Counted from the first letter of the stretch, positions 46,648 to 57,672 are shown. The stretch: 64,000 nucleotides of DNA from an uncultured Collinsella sp. (GCA_902496115.1 CABUZK010000005.1:23815-87814); one strand, 5' to 3'. The notes: generated by a model not told the origin, from the sequence alone. Numbers and translations: made by a program.

Positions 46648-46865
46648 GTCTCGATCTGTAACAGGAAGACAGTCTTTGGGCCTCTAGTTGTTACAGATCG
46701 AGATTTTCAGTCGTGCGTCCAACCTTTGTCTCAATCTGTAACAGGTAGACCGATTTTTGGACCCTTCCCGTTACAGATCGAGACGTTCAGTCGAGTCTGC
46801 ACTTGTTCATCTCAATCTGTAACAACTACGGATCCAAACGGCCTCTAGACGTTACAGACCGAGAC
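46648..46865. repeat. Array D: three inverted 16-mer pairs, 80-bp period
   Basis: Forward 16-mers at 46648, 46728 and 46809 and reverse copies at 46689, 46769 and 46850 (the last with one change, ACAGACC). Interiors are 25 bases. It lies 26 bases upstream of the nuclease-domain gene start, so it would be in its promoter. Confidence 0.95.
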
Positions 46866-46904
46866 AAATAGACAGGCGGCGGCGCTGCGACAGCCCACCC
46901 CCCC

Positions 46905-47612
46905 CTACTCCCACTCCTGCTCGTAGATATTGAGCGACTTCACGTACCGCCCCTGGGCGCCCATGATGTCGCGGACCAGGCGCAAAAAGAAGCTGATGCA
47001 CGAGGTGTCGAAACCGTCCTCCAGGTCCTCCGGATGCACGGCACCTGGCCCGTCGACCGCCGTGTCGCTCGGGCGCGCAATGTCATACAGGTAGAGCTGC
47101 CCCGCCGTCAGCCAGACATCGTCGACGCACGCGATGCGCACCGCAATGGCACCGTCGTTCCAATGCTCCTTTTGCACGATATGTGGATCGTAGACATCAA
47201 ACCGGCGGTCAGTGCGCGTGTCGCGCAGTGCGACCATACCGGTCGCGGGGTCCTTGTCCAAAATGCCAAAACGCGAAAAGCAATGCGTGTCGCGTACTTG
47301 TTCGAGCCGCTTGAGCGACGTAGACGAAAGCGAAGCCGGCGGCTCGTCAACATACAGCTCAAGCAGCGTCGCGCCATGACAATAGGGGCGCTCAAAGAGC
47401 AGCCAGTCGGTAAACGCCATGTTGTAGGCCATGATTTCGTTTTGAGAAGGTTCCTCGCAATAGCTGAGCCACGGATCGACGATAATCTCGAACTGCTCGC
47501 GCGCCGGCTCCAAAAACTGGAACTTCCGCAGCATCCAAAAATGAGCCATGTCGGCAATATCGTTGACGACGGCTTCGGCCAAACGCACTCGATCGCAAGC
47601 CTGGTCAGTCAT
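46905..47612 (-). CDS. Hypothetical acidic protein
   Basis: 235 residues, no family recognised. The start and middle are rich in aromatic and acidic residues (WLLFERPYCHG, YVDEPPASL). No signal peptide or membrane segment. AGGAGG precedes the ATG. It stands between array D and a gap, not clearly in an operon. Confidence 0.75.
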   Translation of the reverse strand: MTDQACDRVRLAEAVVNDIADMAHFWMLRKFQFLEPAREQFEIIVDPWLSYCEEPSQNEIMAYNMAFTDWLLFERPYCHGATLLELYVDEPPASLSSTSLKRLEQVRDTHCFSRFGILDKDPATGMVALRDTRTDRRFDVYDPHIVQKEHWNDGAIAVRIACVDDVWLTAGQLYLYDIARPSDTAVDGPGAVHPEDLEDGFDTSCISFFLRLVRDIMGAQGRYVKSLNIYEQEWE

Positions 47613-47905
47613 GGCATCCTCCTCAAATCGATGGACCTCGATTTGAGCTTACGAGGAGGTCATATGCTCACGGCCAGCGCGAACGAAACGGGGCCTCGAC
47701 TGCAAACCAAATGCTGACCAAATACTTGACGGAATGCTTGACCGAATATGCGCGCTGGAACAACGTCGCAGGTAGACATAGACAAATATACAGAGATTTT
47801 GATCCGGCCGGCCGCAGCCATCACGAAAACAGCAAAGCGCCGCGAGCTCACACGTCAGCAAATGAGCAGTCAGACATCAAGAGTGTCCCCGACGACTAGT
47901 CAAAA
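47613..47905. other. Gap with small ambiguous ORFs
   Basis: About 290 bases. A strong GAGGAGG box at 47654-47660 precedes an ATG at 47664 that opens only 17 codons, and a 62-codon ORF follows at 47711-47899 in another arrangement. A different frame downstream reads DIDKYTEILIRPAAAITKTA, and the sequence looks like a decayed small gene. No firm call. Confidence 0.45.
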
Positions 47906-47943
47906 AAGAACGTCCCCAATGACTAGTCGTTGGGGACGTTCTT
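47906..47943 (-). terminator. GGGGACGTTCTT hairpin acting as gltBD terminator
   Basis: Perfect 14-bp stem (47906-47919 with 47930-47943) with a palindromic GACTAGTC in the loop. Read on the minus strand it is followed by TTTTTTG, 11 bases after the gltD stop. The stem has the GGGGACGTTC core also seen at 9345-9402. Confidence 0.85.
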
Positions 47944-47954
47944 GAATGACTACC

Positions 47955-49436
<1,482 letters not shown>

Positions 49437-49441
49437 GGCAC

Positions 49442-52400
49442 TTACGCCTCCTTCTTGGTCGAAGCAACAGGGCTGGCAGCCACGGGCGCAGCGCCCGCAG
49501 CACCGCCCGCGACATCAAAGCGAGCGACATCCGCGGCGCTCGCGCGACCGGTCACGATGTCAAACGCCAACTCCTCGGCCTGTGCATGCGTCTTGCCCAC
49601 GGCCTCGGCCGCAGCGACAATCGCCAGCACGCGCTCGTACTCGGTCGGAATGACCTTCACAAAGTGCTTGCTCATCGTCTCAAAGCTGTAGAGCAGCTTA
49701 ATGCCGCGCGGACTCTGCGTCGCGTCCACGTGCTCCTGGATGAGCTCGCGAATCTGCGCCAGCTCGCCGGCCGTCGGGGCCTTGAGGTCAACGCTCTCGT
49801 GGTTCACGCGGGCGTCGAGCGTGCCGTACTGGTCAAAGACATAAGCCACGCCACCCGTCATACCGGCGGCGAAGTTCTGCCCGACCTCGCCCAGGATGAG
49901 CGCCAGACCACCCGTCATGTACTCGCAGCCATGGTTGCCGCAGCCCTCGACCACCACGGTGGCACCGGAGTTGCGTACGCCAAAGCGCTGGCCTGCCAGG
50001 CCGTTAATAAAGCCGCGACCGCTCGTGGCGCCAAAGAACGCCACGTTGCCCACGATGATGTTCTCGTCGAACTTGTAGGTCGCATGCGGATTGGGGCGCA
50101 CCGACACCTCGCCGCCCGAAAGGCCCTTGCCAAAGTAGTCGTTGGCGTCGCCACACACGTTGAGCGTAATGCCACGCGGCAGGAAGGCGCCAAAGCTCTG
50201 ACCGGCCGAACCGTCGCAGTCGATGGTGATGGAGCCGGCGGGCAGGCCCTCGGGATGAGCCTTGGTCACCGCGTTGCCCAAGATGGTGCCCACGCAGCGG
50301 TTGACGTTGGCGATATCGGCGCGGAAGCGAATCGGACGCAGGTGTGCACGGGCATCGGCCGTATAGGGCACAAACAGCGTGGAGTCGAGCGTCTTGTCGA
50401 GCTCGCTGTCGGCAGCCATCTGGGGCAGGAAGTGGCGACCGTCGGCGCCTGGAATGTGAGCACCGAACTCGCAGGTCGCGCTCGCCAGAACGGGCGACAG
50501 ATCGAGCAGATTGGCCTTGCGGTTGCCCGGTACCTCAATCTGGCGCAGGCACTCGGGATGGCCGACCATCTCGTCGATGGTGCGGAAGCCCAGGCTCGCC
50601 ATGATCTCGCGCAGCTGCTCGGCCACAAAGAGCATAAAGTGCTCAACGTGCTCGGGCTTACCGCGGAAGCCGTGACGCAGGCGGCAGTTTTGCGTCGCGA
50701 TGCCGGCCGGGCAGGTATCCTGCTGGCAGTCACGCTGCATGAGGCAACCCATGGAGATGAGCGGCATGGTCGCAAAGCCAAACTCCTCGGCACCCAGCAG
50801 GCAGGCGACGGCGACGTCGGTGCCGTCCATGAGCTTGCCGTCGGCCTCGAGCACCACGCGGGAGCGCAGGCCGTTTTGCAGTAACGTCTGCTGAGCCTCG
50901 GCAAGGCCGAGCTCCAGCGGCAGGCCGGCGTGCCAAATGGAATCGCGCGCCGCGGCACCCGAGCCGCCGTTATGGCCGCTGATCAAAATCTTGTCGGCGG
51001 CACCCTTGGCCACACCGGTTGCGATAGTGCCGACGCCGGCCTCGCTGACCAGCTTGACCGACACACGTGCGCCGGGGTTAGCGTTCTTAAGGTCGAAGAT
51101 CAGCTCTGCCAGGTCCTCGATGGAGTAGATGTCGTGGTGCGGCGGAGGCGAAATCAGGCCGATGCCGGGCGTGGACTGACGGACCTCGGCGATCCAGGGG
51201 TAGACCTTCTTGCCGGGCAGGTGGCCACCCTCGCCGGGCTTGGCGCCCTGAGCCATCTTGATCTGAATCTCGAAGGCGCTGCACAGGTAGCGGCTCGTCA
51301 CGCCAAAGCGTGCGCTTGCCACCTGCTTGATGGCGGAGTTCTTGGAGTCGCCGTTAGCCAGCGGGGTCTCGCGACGCGGGTCCTCGCCGCCCTCGCCGGA
51401 GTTGGAACGGCCGTGCAGGCGGTTCATGGCGATGGCCATGCACTCGTGTGCCTCTTTGCTGATGGAGCCATACGACATGGCACCGGTGTTAAAGCGGCGG
51501 ACAATGTTGAGCGCAGGCTCGACCTCGTCGAGTGCCACCGGGGTGCGGCCGCTGGCATCAAAGTCCAGCAGGTCGCGCAGGCGCACGGCACGGCCGGTGC
51601 GGTGCAGGCGGGCGCTGTACTCCTTAAAGGTGTCGTAGCTGTCCTCGCGGCAGGCGGTCTGCAGCAAGTAGACAGTCTGCGGATCGATAAGGTGATCCTC
51701 GCCGCCGAGCGGGCGCCACTTGGTCAGACCCAGCGTGGGTAGCTGATCGGGAGCCGGGCTCTTAAGGATGGCGAGCGCGGCGTCGTAGCGCTCGTTTTGC
51801 TCGCGCTCGACGTCCTCGACACCCATACCGCCCACACGGCTCACCGTGCCGGCGAAGTACGCGTTGACGAACTCCGGCGTAAAGCCCACGGCCTCGAAGA
51901 TCTGCGCCGAATGGTAGCTCTGCACCGTGGAGATGCCCATCTTGGACATGATGGAGACGATGCCGGCGGCCGCAGCCTTGTTGTAGTTAGCGATGCCCTG
52001 CTCGGCCGTCACGTCCAGGTCGCCGTGTGCCGCCAGATCGCGGATGCACGCATGTGCGTTGTACGGATAGACGCCGCTCGCGGAGTAGCCCACCAGCGCC
52101 GCAAAGTCGTGCGGGGACACGGCGTCGCCGCACTCCACCACGATGTCGGCAAAGGTGCGCACGCCGGCGCGGATCAGGTGGTTGTGCACGCAGCCCACGG
52201 CGAGCAGCGACGGCACGGGCACCTCGCCCGCAGCGGCACGATCGCTCAACACCACGATGTTCACGCCGTCGCGGACCGCAGCCTCAACGTCCTCTGCAAG
52301 CTGCTTGAGCGCAGCCTGCAGCGAGCCCTCGCCGGCATCGCGGCGGTAGACAGCACGGAAACGGCGGGTCTTAAAGCCCACGCGGTCGATGGCGCAGATG

Positions 52401-54139
52401 CGGTCGAACTCCTCCTCGTTGAGCAACGGGCGCTCCAAGCGCACCAGCTGGCAGGCCGTGCGGGAATCCTCGAGCAGGTTGCCGTGGTTGCCCAGGTAGA
52501 GCGTGGTCGAGGTGACCATGTGCTCGCGCAGGGCATCAATCGGCGGATTCGTGACCTGGGCGAACAGCTGATAGAAGTAGTCAAAGAACGAGCGCGTTTT
52601 CTTGGACAGACAGGCCAGCGGCGCATCGATGCCCATCGAGGCGAGCGGGGCCTTGCCCTGCTGGGCCATGGGACGCACGACCTCGTCAACGTCGTCCCAG
52701 TGGTAACCGAGCTTGGCCATGCGCACGGCGGCGGGCACCTCGGCGTCCTCGGCGGGCGTTGCCGAGGCGGGCTTGTCGAGCGCGTCTACGGTCAGCGTCT
52801 CCTCGGCAATCCAGTCGCGGTAGGGCTTTTCCTTGGCGTAACGGGCACGCAGCTCGTCGTTGTAGATCACACGGCCGCGGGCAAAGTCGACCTCGAGCAT
52901 CTGACCCGGTCCCAGACAGCCGCTCGTCAGGATGTTCTCGGGGCTCACCTCGATGGTGCCCACCTCGCTCGCCAGCATAAAGCGACCGTCGCGCGTCACG
53001 TAGTAGCGAGCCGGGCGCAGGCCGTTACGGTCGAGGGCGGCACCCAGCGTGCGACCGTCGGTAAAGGCGATGGCCGCCGGGCCATCCCACGGCTCCATGA
53101 GCATGGACTGGTAAGCGTCGTAGGCGCGGCGCTCCTCACTCAGGCTGTCGTTGTGGTCCCACGGCTCGGGCAGCAGCATGGATGCGGCACGCGTGAGCGG
53201 ACGACCGTTCATGACCAAAAACTCGAGCACGTTATCCAGAATCGCGGAGTCGGAACCCTCGCGGTTGATGATGGGCATCACGCGCTCAAGATCGTGCTGC
53301 AGCACGGGGCTGTACAGGTTGGGCTCGCGGGCACGAATCCAGTTGACGTTGCCCTTGAGGGTATTGATCTCGCCGTTGTGGATGATAAAACGGTTGGGAT
53401 GTGCGCGCTCCCAGCTGGGTGTGGTGTTGGTGGAGTAGCGCGAGTGGACGAGCGCCACGGCCGTTTTGACGGCGGCGTCGTTGAGGTCAATGAAGAAGCG
53501 GCGCATCTGCGTGGCGACCAGCATGCCCTTGTACACGATGGTGCGCGAGCTCATGGAGCAGACGTAGAAAATCTTGTCGCGCAGGGCAAACTCGGCGTCG
53601 GCCTTCTTCTCGATGGTGCGGCGGCACACGTACAGGCGGCGCTCGAATGCGTCGCCGGCCGGCGTGTCGTCCGGACGGCCCAGGAAGGCCTGCAGGATGG
53701 TAGGCATGCAGGCGCGGGCAGTCTCGCCCAGGTCGTGCGGGTCGACCGGCACCTCGCGCCAAAAGAGCAGCGGCACGCCGGCCTCGGCGCAGCCCTCCTC
53801 AAACACGCGGCGGGCATCCTCTACGCCCTTGTCGTCCTGCGGGAAGAACAGCATGGCCACGCCATAGTCGCCCTCTGCCGGCAGAATCTGGCCGCACTTC
53901 TGAGCCTCTTTACGGAAAAAGTGATGCGGAACCTGAAACAGGATACCGGCACCGTCGCCGGTATTCTTCTCGAGTCCCGTGCCGCCGCGGTGCTCCAAGT
54001 TAACCAGAATGGACAGTGCGTCGTCCAGGATCTGGTGATGGCGCTCGCCGTTGATATCGGCAAGCGCGCCGATGCCACATGCATCGTGGTCGAATTCGGG
54101 GCGATAAAGGCCCTGCTGCTGAGCGAAATCTGCCTGCAT
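49442..54139 (-). CDS. gltB: Glutamate synthase large subunit
   Basis: 1565 residues. The class II amidotransferase domain begins at Cys21 (DHDACGIG) after a short propeptide. The central and FMN-binding domains follow (GAKPGEGGHLPGKK, GHNGGSGAA), and the 3Fe-4S cluster Cys lie in MGCLMQRDCQQDTCPAG. The C-terminal beta-helix has repeated G-x-G. Length is right. Start is the ATG six bases after GAGG; an in-frame GTG four codons earlier overlaps that box. Confidence 0.95.
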   Translation of the reverse strand: MQADFAQQQGLYRPEFDHDACGIGALADINGERHHQILDDALSILVNLEHRGGTGLEKNTGDGAGILFQVPHHFFRKEAQKCGQILPAEGDYGVAMLFFPQDDKGVEDARRVFEEGCAEAGVPLLFWREVPVDPHDLGETARACMPTILQAFLGRPDDTPAGDAFERRLYVCRRTIEKKADAEFALRDKIFYVCSMSSRTIVYKGMLVATQMRRFFIDLNDAAVKTAVALVHSRYSTNTTPSWERAHPNRFIIHNGEINTLKGNVNWIRAREPNLYSPVLQHDLERVMPIINREGSDSAILDNVLEFLVMNGRPLTRAASMLLPEPWDHNDSLSEERRAYDAYQSMLMEPWDGPAAIAFTDGRTLGAALDRNGLRPARYYVTRDGRFMLASEVGTIEVSPENILTSGCLGPGQMLEVDFARGRVIYNDELRARYAKEKPYRDWIAEETLTVDALDKPASATPAEDAEVPAAVRMAKLGYHWDDVDEVVRPMAQQGKAPLASMGIDAPLACLSKKTRSFFDYFYQLFAQVTNPPIDALREHMVTSTTLYLGNHGNLLEDSRTACQLVRLERPLLNEEEFDRICAIDRVGFKTRRFRAVYRRDAGEGSLQAALKQLAEDVEAAVRDGVNIVVLSDRAAAGEVPVPSLLAVGCVHNHLIRAGVRTFADIVVECGDAVSPHDFAALVGYSASGVYPYNAHACIRDLAAHGDLDVTAEQGIANYNKAAAAGIVSIMSKMGISTVQSYHSAQIFEAVGFTPEFVNAYFAGTVSRVGGMGVEDVEREQNERYDAALAILKSPAPDQLPTLGLTKWRPLGGEDHLIDPQTVYLLQTACREDSYDTFKEYSARLHRTGRAVRLRDLLDFDASGRTPVALDEVEPALNIVRRFNTGAMSYGSISKEAHECMAIAMNRLHGRSNSGEGGEDPRRETPLANGDSKNSAIKQVASARFGVTSRYLCSAFEIQIKMAQGAKPGEGGHLPGKKVYPWIAEVRQSTPGIGLISPPPHHDIYSIEDLAELIFDLKNANPGARVSVKLVSEAGVGTIATGVAKGAADKILISGHNGGSGAAARDSIWHAGLPLELGLAEAQQTLLQNGLRSRVVLEADGKLMDGTDVAVACLLGAEEFGFATMPLISMGCLMQRDCQQDTCPAGIATQNCRLRHGFRGKPEHVEHFMLFVAEQLREIMASLGFRTIDEMVGHPECLRQIEVPGNRKANLLDLSPVLASATCEFGAHIPGADGRHFLPQMAADSELDKTLDSTLFVPYTADARAHLRPIRFRADIANVNRCVGTILGNAVTKAHPEGLPAGSITIDCDGSAGQSFGAFLPRGITLNVCGDANDYFGKGLSGGEVSVRPNPHATYKFDENIIVGNVAFFGATSGRGFINGLAGQRFGVRNSGATVVVEGCGNHGCEYMTGGLALILGEVGQNFAAGMTGGVAYVFDQYGTLDARVNHESVDLKAPTAGELAQIRELIQEHVDATQSPRGIKLLYSFETMSKHFVKVIPTEYERVLAIVAAAEAVGKTHAQAEELAFDIVTGRASAADVARFDVAGGAAGAAPVAASPVASTKKEA

Positions 54140-54323
54140 CGCGATCCTCACCTAGATATTTAGACAGTCAGTTGAATAGGCATACTAGGAGCATCGCCGG
54201 CCCGTTGTGTTTCCCACCCGTTTCGAAACAATCGCGTAACGCACACCCTACGAGTGGGTGCCGCCGACCTCAAGGGCAACAACAAGGGCCCCAAGTTCGG
54301 TCTGCAAGCTCACCGCTTCAAAC

Positions 54324-54540
54324 ATCTCAATCTGTAACAGGAAGACCCAATTTCGACGCCCAGATGTTACAGATTGAGATTTTCTGCAGGACGGTTTTGG
54401 TTTGTCTCGATCTGTAACACGAAGGGCCGGTTTTGGCGGCCAGCTGTTACAGATCGAGATTTTCTGCAGGACCATTTCTTCCCGTCTCGATCTGTAACAC
54501 CTAGACCCAATTTCCATCCCTAGTTGTTACAGATCAAGAC
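54324..54540. repeat. Array E: three inverted 16-mer pairs, 80-bp period
   Basis: Forward 16-mers at 54324, 54404 and 54484 and reverse copies at 54365, 54445 and 54525; both series step by exactly 80. The linkers share TTTCTGCAGGAC. It fills the divergent gap (54140-54678) between gltB and gpmA, so it sits upstream of both. The ends of the gap hold the two promoter regions; no other gene. Confidence 0.95.
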
Positions 54541-54678
54541 ATTTCGGCAACCCCCTTTCACCACCCTATTCAAATACAACAATTTTGTTAGTCTTGGTTA
54601 ACTTTTGAGTCTAAAACGGGTATCCTTTGCGGCGTCAAGCAAACGGCACGCGCACCGTGCCAGATCAAGGAGGCCCCT

Positions 54679-55452
54679 ATGGCGCACCAAGCAGACCAAC
54701 AGACGATGCAACTCGTCCTTATCCGGCACGGAGAATCCGAGTGGAACAAACTCAACCTGTTTACCGGCTGGACCGATGTCGAGCTCACCGACACGGGCCG
54801 CGAAGAGGCGGCGGCAGGCGGACGCGCCCTCAAAGAAGCCGGTTTCGACTTTGACGTCTGCTACACCTCGCGCCTCAAGCGCGCAATCCACACCCTCAAC
54901 ATCGTGCTCGGCCAGATGGATCGCGAGTGGTTGCCCATCATCAAATCCTGGAAGCTCAACGAGCGCCACTACGGCGCGCTGCAGGGTCTCAACAAGGCCG
55001 ATGCCGCGGCGGAGCACGGCGACGAGCAGGTGCTCATCTGGCGCCGTTCCTTCGATGTCTGCCCGCCGGCACTCGAGCCGGACGACGAGCGCGACCCCCA
55101 TACCCAGGAGCAATACCGCGATGTCGCGCCCGATCAGCTGCCCTATACCGAGTGCCTCAAGGACACGATCGCCCGCGTCTGGCCTTATTTCGAAGACGAG
55201 ATTCGCCCCCAGATGCTCGCCGGCAAGCGCGTGCTCATCGCCGCACACGGCAACTCCCTACGCTCACTCGTCATGAAGTTCGAGCACCTCACGCCCGAGG
55301 AGATCCTCAAGGTCAACATCCCCACCGGCGTGCCGCTCGTCTACACCTTCGACACCGATTTCAACGTCCTCGACAAGCGCTACATCGGCGACCCGGCGAC
55401 CATCGCCGCCAAGATCGACGCCGTGGCCAATCAGGGCAAAGCGCACAAGTAG
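54679..55452 (+). CDS. gpmA: 2,3-bisphosphoglycerate-dependent phosphoglycerate mutase
   Basis: 257 residues. The catalytic His17 lies in LIRHGESEWN, the second His in AAHGNSLRSLV, and NERHYGALQGLNK is typical of the family. It interconverts 2- and 3-phosphoglycerate in glycolysis. Compared with most GpmA it has nine extra N-terminal residues, but AAGGAGG precedes this first ATG. mntH follows after 75 bases containing a hairpin without a T-run, so the two may be co-transcribed. Confidence 0.95.
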   Translation: MAHQADQQTMQLVLIRHGESEWNKLNLFTGWTDVELTDTGREEAAAGGRALKEAGFDFDVCYTSRLKRAIHTLNIVLGQMDREWLPIIKSWKLNERHYGALQGLNKADAAAEHGDEQVLIWRRSFDVCPPALEPDDERDPHTQEQYRDVAPDQLPYTECLKDTIARVWPYFEDEIRPQMLAGKRVLIAAHGNSLRSLVMKFEHLTPEEILKVNIPTGVPLVYTFDTDFNVLDKRYIGDPATIAAKIDAVANQGKAHK

Positions 55453-55527
55453 CCCCAACCCAAATCCGACGCGTGGCGCCGCACGACCCAGATGCGACGC
55501 CACGCCGCCCATACACAGGAGCGCACC

Positions 55528-56784
55528 ATGCTCAACCATCTCAAACAACACTTTGGCTCCCGACGCACTGGTGGTCACGGAGGCCTAGACATTGCGCGGC
55601 ATATCGGCCCCGGGCTGCTCGTGACCGTCGGCTTTATCGACCCGGGCAACTGGGCCTCCAATATGGCCGCGGGCTCGCAGTTTGGCTACGCGCTGCTGTG
55701 GATCGTCACGCTGTCCACGATTATGCTCATTGTGCTGCAGCACAACGCGGCACACCTGGGTATCGCCACGGGCGCCTGTCTTGCCGAGGCCACGACACGT
55801 TACCTCCCCCGCTTCGTTGGGCGCGCGGTGCTCGGCAGTGCCTATCTCGCGACCATCGCCACCGCCATGGCCGAAGTCCTGGGCGGTGCAATCGCGCTCC
55901 AGATGCTCTTTGGGCTGCCCGTGCGCGCGGGCTGTGTCATCGTGGCGGCAGCATCGATGGCGATGCTCATGACGAGCTCCTACAAGCGCGCCGAGCGATG
56001 GATCATCGCCTTCGTAGGCGTGGTAGGGCTCTCGTTTTTGGCCGAGCTTGCGCTGGTCCAGGTCGACTGGCCGCAAGCCGCCGCAAGCTGGATCACGCCC
56101 GGTATGCCCACCGGCTCGGCCGCAATTATCGTAAGTGTCCTAGGCGCGGTCGTTATGCCCCACAACCTCTTCCTGCACTCCGAGGTCATCCAATCCATGC
56201 ACTTCGAAGGCCAAGGCGAGAAAGTTATCGAAGAGCGTCTACGCTACGAGCTCTTCGACACGCTCTTTTCGATGGGCGTGGGCTGGGCAATCAACTCGGC
56301 CATGGTCATCCTGGCCGCAACGACCTTCTTTGCGCACGGCATTGTCGTAGACGACCTCGCCGTCGCAGCGGCCACGCTCTCCCCCATCTTAGGCCCGGCG
56401 AGCTCGACCATCTTTGCGGTAGCGCTGCTGTTCGCGGGACTATCGAGCAGCGTGACAGCGGGCATGGCGGCGGGAACCATCACCGCGGGCATGTTCGACG
56501 AGGAATACGACATCCACGACCGACACTCATCGATCGGCGTTGCGACCTGTTTCGTAGGCGCAGTGGCGGCGTGCCTAGTCGTCCCGAATCCTTTTGAAGG
56601 TCTCATCTGGAGTCAGGCGCTGCTGTCGCTTCAGCTGCCGATTACGGTCTTTGTGCTCATACGACTCACCAGTTCGCCCCGCGTCATGGGCAAATACGCC
56701 AACTCGCGCCCGCTCAACGCGCTGCTCGTAGGGATCGGTGCCATCGTAACGGTTCTCGACATCGTGCTGCTAACGGGGATGTGA
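55528..56784 (+). CDS. mntH: Nramp-type divalent metal transporter
   Basis: 418 residues, about eleven hydrophobic segments. The Nramp motifs DPGNWAS (segment 1) and VVMPHNLFLHS (segment 6) that form the Mn2+/Fe2+ site are present. It imports divalent metals with protons. AGGAG precedes the chosen ATG. A lone repeat and the rubredoxin terminator follow. Confidence 0.92.
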   Translation: MLNHLKQHFGSRRTGGHGGLDIARHIGPGLLVTVGFIDPGNWASNMAAGSQFGYALLWIVTLSTIMLIVLQHNAAHLGIATGACLAEATTRYLPRFVGRAVLGSAYLATIATAMAEVLGGAIALQMLFGLPVRAGCVIVAAASMAMLMTSSYKRAERWIIAFVGVVGLSFLAELALVQVDWPQAAASWITPGMPTGSAAIIVSVLGAVVMPHNLFLHSEVIQSMHFEGQGEKVIEERLRYELFDTLFSMGVGWAINSAMVILAATTFFAHGIVVDDLAVAAATLSPILGPASSTIFAVALLFAGLSSSVTAGMAAGTITAGMFDEEYDIHDRHSSIGVATCFVGAVAACLVVPNPFEGLIWSQALLSLQLPITVFVLIRLTSSPRVMGKYANSRPLNALLVGIGAIVTVLDIVLLTGM

Positions 56785-56813
56785 TTGGGATGGTGTGACT
56801 GTCCAGATATAAC

Positions 56814-56829
56814 GTCTCAATCTGTAACA
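56814..56829. repeat. Solitary forward 16-mer of the array family
   Basis: GTCTCAATCTGTAACA with no reverse partner at the expected position (56855), where only CAGATTAAT-like sequence remains. It looks like a decayed single unit downstream of mntH. Confidence 0.75.
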
Positions 56830-56862
56830 CGTAAGGCCGTTTTAAACCGTCAGATTAATCAA

Positions 56863-56896
56863 AAGGGCCCCGGCCGAGAATTCGACCGGGGCCCTT
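56863..56896 (-). terminator. Terminator of the rubredoxin gene
   Basis: 15-bp GC stem with one G-U pair, followed on the minus strand by TTGATT after CCCTT. It lies 40 bases after the stop. Confidence 0.75.
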
Positions 56897-56936
56897 GGAC
56901 AGAGCTCTGTATAGCTAATCGCCGTGTGTCTACGAG

Positions 56937-57080
56937 TTACTCCTCGACGAGCTCAAACTCATCGGGGCCGACGCCGCAGACCGGACATACGTAATCCTCG
57001 GGCAGCTCGGGCGTGTCGACCTCAACCTCGTAACCGCAAACGGTGCACACGAACTTATACGTCTTCTTCTCCTCAGCCAT
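56937..57080 (-). CDS. Rubredoxin
   Basis: Only 47 residues: MAEEKKTYKFVCTVCGY ... CPVCGVGPDEFELVEE. The two CxxC pairs (12-15 and 32-35) bind one iron. It is an electron carrier; the neighbouring flavin reductase-like protein may be a partner. GAGGAGA lies before the ATG. Confidence 0.9.
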   Translation of the reverse strand: MAEEKKTYKFVCTVCGYEVEVDTPELPEDYVCPVCGVGPDEFELVEE

Positions 57081-57168
57081 GATGTTCTCCTCTCGAACGT
57101 GACTGCTGGTGTACTTGCTTATTAGTATATATTCTCAATAATATAATGCAAGTATTTTTAGAGCATTT

Positions 57169-57672
57169 CTAGCCTTGATACGACGAGGCTTTGGGCGGTG
57201 TCTTGCCCTTTAGCACCTTGTGATAGTAGTCGTATGTCAGCGGCGTCTCGTCGCTCAGGCGCTCGGCATCCTCGACCTCGCCAATAAACAGCAGATGCGT
57301 GCCCACATCCACAGTGTCGATCAAACGGCAGCTAAACAGGGCCGCCGCGTGCTCGGGCACATAGGGCATGCCCAGCGCGGTCTCGCGGGTCTCGTATTTG
57401 GCAAACTTGTCATAATCGCTGCTGGTGCGGAACCCAAAGTTACCGATGTAGAGCATGTCGGCGGTCTGATCGATCACGGTCAGCGCAAAGGCCTTGGCAG
57501 ATGCAATAACGCCAGACGTGACATTGTCCTTGTTCACAGCAACCGAAATACGCGGCGGCATGGACGTCACCTGCACCGCTGTGTTGATAACGCAGCCGGC
57601 ACGCAGCCCGTCGGCCGCGGCACTCACCACATACAGGCCGCTCGGCATCGTAAAGAACGCAGTTTTGTCCAT
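57169..57672 (-). CDS. Flavin reductase-like / flavoredoxin family protein
   Basis: 167 residues of the FMN-binding split-barrel family. Typical features: MDKTAFFTMPSGLYVVSA, SMPPRISVAVNKDN, and SCRLIDTVDVGTHLLFIGEV. Such proteins bind FMN and accept electrons, often from rubredoxin, and are fused to it in some anaerobes. GGGGAG lies before the ATG; the longer frame is rejected. It is 88 bases upstream of rubredoxin on the same strand. Confidence 0.88.
   Translation of the reverse strand: MDKTAFFTMPSGLYVVSAAADGLRAGCVINTAVQVTSMPPRISVAVNKDNVTSGVIASAKAFALTVIDQTADMLYIGNFGFRTSSDYDKFAKYETRETALGMPYVPEHAAALFSCRLIDTVDVGTHLLFIGEVEDAERLSDETPLTYDYYHKVLKGKTPPKASSYQG

Noticed and set aside
51797..54163. 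788-residue plus-strand ORF
   Set aside because: Antisense shadow of gltB, whose family motifs are certain.
55470..55505. Terminator between gpmA and mntH
   Set aside because: A GCGTGGCG/CGCCACGC hairpin is present but has no T-run on the plus strand, so termination is not supported.
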